Assembly (NCBI GenBank): GCA_963691705.1
Contig: OY829541.1
Coordinates: 37,155,661 to 37,219,660, forward strand
DNA: 64,000 bases
Source of the DNA: Viola odorata
Lineage: Eukaryota; Streptophyta; Magnoliopsida; Malpighiales; Violaceae
Direction: 5' to 3'
Shown piece after piece: positions 1-7,837 of the stretch. The position numbers and the translations under genes were made by a program. Position 1 is the stretch's first letter. Each line of letters starts with the position of its first letter. Below the pieces are notes generated by a model, which was not told where the DNA came from, did no database searches, and saw only the letters and a list, made by a program, of their open reading frames with translations.

Positions 1-1
1 G

Positions 2-2665
2 TGGGAAAGGGAGATCCAATTGATCTTTGATTATTGCGACTACTCAGAGGAGGAGAAAGTGACGATGGCATTGTCTGGGTTCATTGGGTATGCCGCTCGT
101 TGGTGGAGTTATATGGACAGCGTTCTAGTCACCCCAATTTTGACTTGGAATGATATGAAGATACTTATGAGGCGACGATTCCTACCCGCACACTTTCGAG
201 AGGAGTTTCACCAACAACGACCAGCCTTCCCTCAAGAGAGTAGAAGTGTTGGTGAGTATTATAATAAGGTGAAGATTTCTTCTTCTTACCCTAGTGTTGT
301 GCCAAACAATAGAACTCATGATGAATGTTTAGCTTCTCTCTTGAAGAAGCTCAAACATAAGATAGGCTATGAGGCGAAGAAGTGTATTCAAGTTGAAGAT
401 GCCAAGACCACTAATCCACAACATGTTCTTAGCAAAGATGATAAGACTAAGGAGAGTCAGTTGACCGATTTGAGTAGTAGTGTTGCTAGTGCGCAAGATA
501 AGAAGGGAGCAATTGTTGAGTGCAATGTGAGTATAAAAGGAAAAGAAATTCAAAACAGCCCCCATGAAAAGAGTGAGCATGGGTTGAAGGAAGAGAATTG
601 TACTCATAAAAAGGAAGAGTTGAGTAAGAGTTCCGAAGGGAGAGAAAGTGAAAACGCACTAGTAGTGCAAGAGATTGTTCTTGGCAAAAAGAGTGAAGCT
701 TTGCCGAAGCAATTGAATTTTACTAACCCTTATCCAATTGTTTTCTCTTCTTCTATTTCATCTTCTTTAGGGCAGAGAAAGAAAGAAGTTATTGAGGAGG
801 ACGAGTCCCCTAAGCTACTGCAATTGGAGTGGAAGAAACATAGCAATTCCGTGGAGCATATTACGCCAAGCCCTAGACGAAAGGGTGTGGTTGGATTAAA
901 CTTTCGTAGAGCGGAATTGTGTAGGTATGTGGACATCATTAGTGCATATGATTCTAGAGTTGAATTTAATTTAATTGATGATGGTCCTATGCAAAAGCCT
1001 AAGGCCGAAACACTTGCTTTTGAGGAGTACTTGTGGAAACGCATGAAATTTGGAGTTTTGGTTAGGCCGAGAGATGAGATAGTTGTACCAAGAGATATTT
1101 ATGGTGATTTCTTACAAGTTGGTATGGCTAGTATGTGTTGTAGTATGTCTCTTGAGAGGGTTTGGTATTGGTACGGTTTATCCATGGAGTTTGTGTATAA
1201 GCGCCGAAAAAGGCTTTTTAGCGATGTAAGGCAACAAGGATGGAGAAACCTTGGGATACCGAGAGCACAACCTTATGTATCTCTTTATTGGAGACAACCT
1301 ACAATGAAGGGAAGTAATGAGAGAGCTTGGAGAGTGAAGTGTTATTCGTTGGTTTGCAAGTTTGAGTTGTTTAGTGAATTTTCACTTATGTTTACTTGCA
1401 ACCAATGCGGCTTTGATTTTATGTTTATGGGTTCATCAAATCCTTGGTGTGTGGAGTACTTGGGAAGTATAAGAGTTCACAAGGAGTTGATGATAGCACA
1501 AGGGCAAGCCGTGGTATACATGAAAGGTTTGAGTGTTCCTTATGCGACTAAGGGATACTTAGAAAGATTGAAGCGGTTCTTGAAGGTTGTTGATAGAGGA
1601 AGGATGTTCTTACACCAGCTTTGGTTGCCTACTCAAGTCCACAAGACAGCCGCCATGAGAGACATTGGTTTAGCCCAAGCTACCGCCGCACACAAAGGCA
1701 CCACCACCGAGTTGGTTGCCTTGGGTATTTCCTATCACTTTCATGTTTCCTTTACTGTTTCTAATTTGGAGAGTGTTGCTTCCATTGAGGAGACAGATTC
1801 GAGGGCGAATATTTTCGAAGGGGAAGGGAATGATACGATCCTAGCCCCGAGGCTAACCCTAGCGCACGCACAACACGCACACGCCTTGCGACTAAGGCCA
1901 ATCAACCCAAAACGTCGAGCCCAAGATGTTCCAAAGCTTCAAGGGAGGTTACAACAACTTCTAGACATAGAAACTAGGCAAGGAACGTTGCTGGATGAAA
2001 TCCTTAGGCGAAGGATGACATGGAAGGTGGCTTGGAGGCGCATAGTGCAAGGTTGCAAATCTACACGAGCCAATTCATGGAAGAAAGGTTCCAAATCGAG
2101 TTCCAAGATAAATACAAGACCGATTGGGATCTTAGGAGAGCCTCTGCCAAGTTTGAGGACATTTGGACGAGCAACTTGCAAGAAGGCCCGTTGCTACTTT
2201 TGCATGCACAAGTATCCTAAGCGCAAACGTGACGGACAACTTCGTCGGACCATATCTCGATCATCAGAAATCAGAATCATGCGATCTATATCAATTATGA
2301 AACCTCATTATGTCGTCTTCATTGTGTCAAAAATTCAAATCAAACACCCGATCCTTTTGTTTGTTATCGGTCGAGACATTTTCCCTGACAGTAATCCTAC
2401 GCGAATGAGGACTTCAAAACGCGTCTGTCAACGCCAACGACCATTCTTCATACCAGTCAGGCCCGCATCAGGAAGAGGAGCACCCTCCTACTATTTTTGG
2501 GTCTTATCTATCGAATGGGACAAGTTACAGCCAAATCGGACAAGCCAATCAACAGTTAGGGCGGGTGGACATTTTGGCGCGCAGTGTGAACGCGAGCAGG
2601 CTGCGACTTGGAGAATTCGGCCCAAACCTTGGCCTGATGATGCGAATGCTTCTGGGAAGTTCTAG
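2..2665 (+). CDS. T unit 1: Gag-like ORF, 5' end outside window
   Basis: The frame is open from base 2 and matches the other T copies from within the capsid domain (WEREIQLIF onward). The start codon lies upstream of the window. It carries the paired Trp (ARWW) of Retrotrans_gag, then a charged region, then a long stretch with no recognised domain. It crosses the polypurine tract (1817-1830) and ends inside LTR 1. This copy has the most private changes (Ser for Gly in FGDVRQQ, Tyr for His in VVHMKG, Tyr for Cys in KCPKRK), so it is the most divergent reading frame here. Function beyond Gag is unknown. Confidence 0.75.
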   Translation, partial: WEREIQLIFDYCDYSEEEKVTMALSGFIGYAARWWSYMDSVLVTPILTWNDMKILMRRRFLPAHFREEFHQQRPAFPQESRSVGEYYNKVKISSSYPSVVPNNRTHDECLASLLKKLKHKIGYEAKKCIQVEDAKTTNPQHVLSKDDKTKESQLTDLSSSVASAQDKKGAIVECNVSIKGKEIQNSPHEKSEHGLKEENCTHKKEELSKSSEGRESENALVVQEIVLGKKSEALPKQLNFTNPYPIVFSSSISSSLGQRKKEVIEEDESPKLLQLEWKKHSNSVEHITPSPRRKGVVGLNFRRAELCRYVDIISAYDSRVEFNLIDDGPMQKPKAETLAFEEYLWKRMKFGVLVRPRDEIVVPRDIYGDFLQVGMASMCCSMSLERVWYWYGLSMEFVYKRRKRLFSDVRQQGWRNLGIPRAQPYVSLYWRQPTMKGSNERAWRVKCYSLVCKFELFSEFSLMFTCNQCGFDFMFMGSSNPWCVEYLGSIRVHKELMIAQGQAVVYMKGLSVPYATKGYLERLKRFLKVVDRGRMFLHQLWLPTQVHKTAAMRDIGLAQATAAHKGTTTELVALGISYHFHVSFTVSNLESVASIEETDSRANIFEGEGNDTILAPRLTLAHAQHAHALRLRPINPKRRAQDVPKLQGRLQQLLDIETRQGTLLDEILRRRMTWKVAWRRIVQGCKSTRANSWKKGSKSSSKINTRPIGILGEPLPSLRTFGRATCKKARCYFCMHKYPKRKRDGQLRRTISRSSEIRIMRSISIMKPHYVVFIVSKIQIKHPILLFVIGRDIFPDSNPTRMRTSKRVCQRQRPFFIPVRPASGRGAPSYYFWVLSIEWDKLQPNRTSQSTVRAGGHFGAQCEREQAATWRIRPKPWPDDANASGKF
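1817..1830 (+). other. T polypurine tract (representative)
   Basis: GAAGGGGAAGGGAA lies immediately before the LTR TG, the usual plus-strand primer position. The same tract precedes the other nine full LTRs. It is translated as part of the long ORF. Confidence 0.88.
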
Positions 2666-3140
2666 AAGGCTTTATTTGTATTTATTAATTAGTTTTTACA
2701 GTTATTAGACTAGTAGAAGTTCTATTTCGAAGTTACTTAGGAGTTCTAGTTAAAATAGGTTTTCTAGTCTTAGTTAAACTTGTAATAGTTATGCCTATTT
2801 AAAGGCAACTGTTTGGCTTAATAAAATAAGATCTTTTTCAGCCAAACACTTGCGTTAATTGATCTCACTAAGAACCTTGAATCCTTTGAGTCCGAACACT
2901 CGAAGAACAACTCAAGTAAATCGAAAGTTCATCCTATTGTTCGCCTATCTAGGTTGCTAACCTCACCAAGGGTTAGAGGGTTAGAAGTTCGAGCAAGACC
3001 CTTGATTGCGTAGCTGGGTTGGCTAGATAATTGCGTCTAGCAGGGTCAGCGCTCGGTTGAGTTATTATTCCGCACGAAATCCACACTTGAACAACGATCG
3101 CATAAGGAGAAACGATTCAAGCCTAGCGAGGATCGTATTA
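1831..3140 (+). repeat. T LTR 1
   Basis: The 1310-bp LTR opens with TGATACGATCCTAG after the polypurine tract and closes with AGGATCGTATTA before the primer site. The terminal dinucleotide is TA, not CA. U3 carries the 3' part of the long ORF, a TATA-like CTATTTAAAGG at 2795 and a nearby AATAAAATAA that could serve in polyadenylation. Confidence 0.93.
2795..2830 (+). promoter_or_regulatory. T LTR core promoter / polyA-signal region (representative)
   Basis: TATA-like CTATTTAAAGG is followed by AATAAAATAA about 20 bp on. The same arrangement sits 964 bp into every T LTR (6797, 10799, 14801, 18803, 22805, 28137, 33469, 38801). In the last LTR (42837) the box reads CTATTTATAGG. Transcription would start just downstream. 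Confidence 0.6.
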
Positions 3141-3142
3141 GT

Positions 3143-3154
3143 TGGTAGCGGAGC
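3143..3154 (+). other. T primer binding site (representative)
   Basis: TGGTAGCGGAGC lies two bases after the LTR end. It differs at two positions from the common plant initiator-Met site TGGTATCAGAGC. Elements A, B and C have the identical 12-mer. T units 5 to 9 carry TGGTAGCGGATC. Confidence 0.75.
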
Positions 3155-3336
3155 GAAGGCCGTTCAAGTTTGGTACGTTACTCTAGTCCGGAGTCAATCA
3201 CCCTTCACCCATTTAGTTATTTTCGTTTTTTTGTTGAGTCGGTTTAGAAATCAATTTTCTAAATCAAGTTTTCCTTTACGTTTGTGTTTTTATTTAGACA
3301 AATCTAGTCCGATTTGTTTGTCTTATGTCTACCAAA

Positions 3337-3410
3337 TAGAGTCACAAAAATCAGTCCCCAAAGTGTCAAAATAGAGTCACAAAAATCAGTCCCCCAAAGT
3401 GTCATCAAAG
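3337..3410 (+). repeat. 36-bp leader minisatellite (representative)
   Basis: Two near-identical copies of a roughly 36-bp motif (AGAGTCACAAAAATCAGTCC core) lie in the T leader, followed by degenerate half copies. Short units and the last full unit have three copies, which explains their leaders being 36 bp longer. Confidence 0.85.
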
Positions 3411-3443
3411 TGTCACCAAAAACAGTCCACCAAAAGTGTCAGT

Positions 3444-3590
3444 GTCGAAATTGTATTTCAATACATACCTGTTGAAGGTGGATTTTAGTGAAAGAGAGTC
3501 CGTTGGAAAGCTGTGTCTGTTAGGAATCTGAATAAAAAAGAATCAAGTGATTCGGACACCGGAGTCAAAAGTTACAGCCAAAGTCCCAAG
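3444..3590 (+). promoter_or_regulatory. Conserved leader block with hairpin (T)
   Basis: This block, from GTCGAAATTG through GTTGGAAAGCT to ACCGGAGTCAAAA, is shared with the leaders of A (from 44887) and B (from 57838). It holds the inverted repeat GAATCA-AG-TGATTC at 3540-3553. The position between primer site and gag suits a packaging or dimerisation signal, which is an inference. It recurs in every T unit. Confidence 0.55.
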
Positions 3591-3835
3591 ACATGTTCCT
3601 TTAGTCGTTGTTTCTTAGAGTCAGAAAATTCTGGAACCGAAACACAAAATCAATATATAGGAGGGCAGTCCAGAAAATTCCGAAATGTTTACACAACATA
3701 TTTGGAGCTTTTACGGATCTACTACAAGAAGAATCTCTTAATTCGGAGGTCAGACGTGGAAGATATTGATTTTACAAGTTGCAGACACAAGTTGTGAGCG
3801 AAAAATGCAATTTTTAAGTCATATCAATATCATCT

Positions 3836-6667
3836 ATGGAGAGAGCGTGGTATGAGAATGATGCCTATATGAGACAAGAGCCGTATGATAGGTATGATGG
3901 GAGGAGACCTCGGTTTAAGGATCAACTTGACACAAACCATAGGAGCATGAGGATGATAATCCCTTCCTTTGGAGGAACAGAAAATCCGCATTATTACTTA
4001 GCGTGGGAAAGGGAGATCCAATTGATCTTTGATTATTGCGACTACTCAGAGGAGGAGAAAGTGACGATGGCATTGTCTGGGTTCATTGGGTATGCCGCTC
4101 GTTGGTGGAGTTATATGGACAGCGTTCTAGTCACCCCAATTTTGACTTGGAATGATATGAAGATACTTATGAGGCGACGATTCCTACCCGCACACTTTCG
4201 AGAGGAGTTTCACCAACAACGACCAGCCTTCCCTCAAGAGAGTAGAAGTGTTGGTGAGTATTATAATAAGGTGAAGATTTCTTCTTCTTACCCTAGTGTT
4301 GTGCCAAACAATAGAACTCATGATGAATGTTTAGCTTCTCTCTTGAAGAAGCTCAAACATAAGATAGGCTATGAGGCGAAGAAGTGTATTCAAGTTGAAG
4401 ATGCCAAGACCACTAATCCACAACATGTTCTTAGCAAAGATGATAAGACTAAGGAGAGTCAGTTGACCGATTTGAGTAGTAGTGTTGCTAGTGCGCAAGA
4501 TAAGAAGGGAGCAATTGTTGAGTGCAATGTGAGTATAAAAGGAAAAGAAATTCAAAACAGCCCCCATGAAAAGAGTGAGCATGGGTTGAAGGAAGAGAAT
4601 TGTACTCATAAAAAGGAAGAGTTGAGTAAGAGTTCCGAAGGGAGAGAAAGTGAAAACGCACTAGTAGTGCAAGAGATTGTTCTTGGCAAAAAGAGTGAAG
4701 CTTTGCCGAAGCAATTGAATTTTACTAACCCTTATCCAATTGTTTTCTCTTCTTCTATTTCATCTTCTTTAGGGCAGAGAAAGAAAGAAGTTATTGAGGA
4801 GGATGAGTCCCCTAAGCTACTGCAATTGGAGTGGAAGAAACATAGCAATTCCGTGGAGCATATTACGCCAAGCCCTAGACGAAAGGGTGTGGTTGGATTA
4901 AACTTTCGTAGAGCGGAATTGTGTAGGTATGTGGACATCATTAGTGCATATGATTCTAGAGTTGAATTTAATTTAATTGATGATGGTCCTATGCAAAAGC
5001 CTAAGGCCGAAACACTTGCTTTTGAGGAGTACTTGTGGAAACGCATGAAATTTGGAGTTTTGGTTAGGCCGAGAGATGAGATAGTTGTACCAAGAGATAT
5101 TTATGGTGATTTCTTACAAGTTGGTATGGCTAGTATGTGTTGTAGTATGTCTCTTGAGAGGGTTTGGTATTGGTACGGTTTATCCATGGAGTTTGTGTAT
5201 AAGCGCCGAAAAAGGCTTTTTGGCGATGTAAGGCAACAAGGATGGAGAAACCTTGGGATACCGAGATCACAACCTTATGTATCTCTTTATTGGAGACAAC
5301 CTACAATGAAGGGAAGTAATGAGAGAGCTTGGAGAGTGAAGTGTTATTCGTTGGTTTGCAAGTTTGAGTTGTTTAGTGAATTTTCACTTATGTTTACTTG
5401 CAACCAATGCGGCTTTGATTTTATGTTTATGGGTTCATCAAATCCTTGGTGTGTGGAGTACTTGGGAAGTATAAGAGTTCACAAGGAGTTGATGATAGCA
5501 CAAGGGCAAGCCGTGGTACACATGAAAGGTTTGAGTGTTCCTTATGCGACTAAGGGATACTTAGAAAGATTGAAGCGGTTCTTGAAGGTTGTTGATAGAG
5601 GAAGGATGTTCTTACACCAGCTTTGGTTGCCTACTCAAGTCCACAAGACAGCCGCCATGAGAGACATTGGTTTAGCCCAAACTACCGCCGCACACAAAGG
5701 CACCACCACCGAGTTGGTTGCCTTGGGTATTTCCTATCACTTTCATGTTTCCTTTACTGTTTCTAATTTGGAGAGTGTTGCTTCCATTGAGGAGACAGAT
5801 TCGAGGGCGAATATTTTCGAAGGGGAAGGGAATGATACGATCCTAGCCCCGAGGCTAACCCTAGCGCACGCACAACACGCACACGCCTTGCGACTAAGGC
5901 CAATCAACCCAAAATGTCGAGCCCAAGATGTTCCAAAGCTTCAAGGGAGGTTACAACAACTTCTAGACATAGAAACTAGGCAAGGAACGTTGCTGGATGA
6001 AATCCTTAGGCGAAGGATGACATGGAAGGTGGCTTGGAGGCGCATAGTGCAAGGTTGCAAATCTACACGAGCCAATTCATGGAAGAAAGGTTCCAAATCG
6101 AGTTCCAAGATAAATACAAGACCGATTGGGATCTTAGGAGAGCCTCTGCCAAGTTTGAGGACATTTGGACGAGCAACTTGCAAGAAGGCCCGTTGCTACT
6201 TTTGCATGCACAAGTGTCCTAAGCGCAAACGTGACGGACAACTTCGTCGGACCATATCTCGATCATCAGAAGTCAGAATCATGCGATCCATATCAATTAT
6301 GAAACCTCATTATGTCTTCTTCATTGTGTCAAAACTTCAAATCAAACACCCGATCCTTTTGTTTGTTATCGGTCGAGACATTTTCCCTGACAGTAATCCT
6401 ACGCGAATGAGGACTTCAAAACGCGTCTGTCAACGCCAACGACCATTCTTCATACCAGTCAGGCCCGCATCAGGAAGAGGAGCACCCTCCTACTATTTTT
6501 GGGTCTTAGCTATCGAATGGGACAAGTTGCAGCCTAATCGGACAAGCCAATCAACAGTTAGGGCGGGTGGACATTTTGGCGCGCAGTGTGAACGCGAGCA
6601 GGCTGCGACTTGGAGAATTCGGCCCAAACCTTGGCCTGATGATGCGAATGCTTCTGGGAAGTTCTAG
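3836..6667 (+). CDS. T unit 2: intact 943-aa Gag-like ORF
   Basis: This is the representative intact copy. The start is the first ATG after the leader block that keeps the Gag frame. Residues about 41-135 are a Retrotrans_gag capsid core (PSFGGTENPHYY, ARWW, RRRFLPAHF). Gag then decays, and no CCHC knuckle follows. Residues about 195-290 are Lys/Glu/Ser-rich, like the protease-RT spacer of element B. Residues about 330-630 match no family I recognise. Residues about 635-666 resemble the pol C-terminus of relatives (VSNLES, DSRANIFEGEGND). Residues 667-943 are encoded in the LTR and are basic. All enzyme domains are missing, so mobility would depend on another element. Private variants here are Cys in NPKCRAQ and Leu in SKLQIK. 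Confidence 0.8.
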   Translation: MERAWYENDAYMRQEPYDRYDGRRPRFKDQLDTNHRSMRMIIPSFGGTENPHYYLAWEREIQLIFDYCDYSEEEKVTMALSGFIGYAARWWSYMDSVLVTPILTWNDMKILMRRRFLPAHFREEFHQQRPAFPQESRSVGEYYNKVKISSSYPSVVPNNRTHDECLASLLKKLKHKIGYEAKKCIQVEDAKTTNPQHVLSKDDKTKESQLTDLSSSVASAQDKKGAIVECNVSIKGKEIQNSPHEKSEHGLKEENCTHKKEELSKSSEGRESENALVVQEIVLGKKSEALPKQLNFTNPYPIVFSSSISSSLGQRKKEVIEEDESPKLLQLEWKKHSNSVEHITPSPRRKGVVGLNFRRAELCRYVDIISAYDSRVEFNLIDDGPMQKPKAETLAFEEYLWKRMKFGVLVRPRDEIVVPRDIYGDFLQVGMASMCCSMSLERVWYWYGLSMEFVYKRRKRLFGDVRQQGWRNLGIPRSQPYVSLYWRQPTMKGSNERAWRVKCYSLVCKFELFSEFSLMFTCNQCGFDFMFMGSSNPWCVEYLGSIRVHKELMIAQGQAVVHMKGLSVPYATKGYLERLKRFLKVVDRGRMFLHQLWLPTQVHKTAAMRDIGLAQTTAAHKGTTTELVALGISYHFHVSFTVSNLESVASIEETDSRANIFEGEGNDTILAPRLTLAHAQHAHALRLRPINPKCRAQDVPKLQGRLQQLLDIETRQGTLLDEILRRRMTWKVAWRRIVQGCKSTRANSWKKGSKSSSKINTRPIGILGEPLPSLRTFGRATCKKARCYFCMHKCPKRKRDGQLRRTISRSSEVRIMRSISIMKPHYVFFIVSKLQIKHPILLFVIGRDIFPDSNPTRMRTSKRVCQRQRPFFIPVRPASGRGAPSYYFWVLAIEWDKLQPNRTSQSTVRAGGHFGAQCEREQAATWRIRPKPWPDDANASGKF

Positions 6668-7142
6668 AAGGCTTTATTTGTATTTATTAATTAGTTTTTA
6701 CAGTTATTAGACTAGTAGAAGTTCTATTTCGAAGTTACTTAGGAGTTCTAGTTAAAATAGGTTTTCTAGTCTTAGTTAAACTTGTAATAGTTATGCCTAT
6801 TTAAAGGCAGCTATTTGGCTTAATAAAATAAGATCTTTTTCAGCCAAACACTTGCGTTAATTGATCTCACTAAGAACCTTGAATCCTTTGAGTCCGAACA
6901 CTCGAAGAACAACTCAAGTAAATCGAAAGTTCATCCTATTGTTCGCCTATCTAGGTTGCTAACCTCACCAAGGGTTAGAGGGTTAGAAGTTCGAGCAAGA
7001 CCCTTGATTGCGTAGCTGGGTTGGCTAGATAATTGCGTCTAGCAGGGTCAGCGCTCGGTTGAGTTATTATTCCGCACGAAATCCACACTTGAACAACGAT
7101 CGCATAAGGAGAAACGATTCAAGCCTAGCGAGGATCGTATTA
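5833..7142 (+). repeat. T LTR 2
   Basis: Same length and TG...TA ends as LTR 1, preceded by the polypurine tract at 5819-5832 and followed by the primer site at 7145. It reads AGGCAGCTATTTGG after the TATA box, a variant shared with LTR 3. Confidence 0.93.
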
Positions 7143-7837
7143 GTTGGTAGCGGAGCGAAGGCCGTTCAAGTTTGGTACGTTACTCTAGTCCGGAGTCAAT
7201 CACCCTTCACCCATTTAGTTATTTTCGTTTTTTTGTTGAGTCGGTTTAGAAATCAATTTTCTAAATCAAGTTTTCCTTTACGTTTGTGTTTTTATTTAGA
7301 CAAATCTAGTCCGATTTGTTTGTCTTATGTCTACCAAATAGAGTCACAAAAATCAGTCCCCAAAGTGTCAAAATAGAGTCACAAAAATCAGTCCCCCAAA
7401 GTGTCATCAAAGTGTCACCAAAAACAGTCCACCAAAAGTGTCAGTGTCGAAATTGTATTTCAATACATACCTGTTGAAGGTGGATTTCAGTGAAAGAGAG
7501 TCCGTTGGAAAGCTGTGTCTGTTAGGAATCTGAATAAAAAAGAATCAAGTGATTCGGACACCGGAGTCAAAAGTTACAGCCAAAGTCCCAAGACATGTTC
7601 CTTTAGTCGTTGTTTCTTAGAGTCAGAAAATTCTGGAACCGAAACACAAAATCAATATATAGGAGGGCAGTCCAGAAAATTCCGAAATGTTTACACAACA
7701 TATTTGGAGCTTTTACGGATCTACTACAAGAAGAATCTCTTAATTCGGAGGTCAGACGTGGAAGATATTGATTTTACAAGTTGCAGACACAAGTTGTGAG
7801 CGAAAAATGCAATTTTTAAGTCATATCAATATCATCT

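Noticed and set aside
329..1044. Minus-strand frames of 92 and 104 codons inside every T ORF
   Set aside because: They lie antisense to the Gag-like frame, and their composition mirrors the Lys/Glu-rich sense strand. No promoter or domain.
1801..3140. Ribosomal or tRNA genes in the repeat
   Set aside because: No rRNA-like stretch or tRNA cloverleaf noticed on reading; the tRNA-like 12-mers are primer sites.
3057..3797. Leader frames of 105 and 94 codons repeated in each T unit, with a 117-codon form in short units
   Set aside because: They have no recognisable motif, cross the LTR end, primer site or minisatellite, and copy number follows array duplication. Chance frames in leader DNA.
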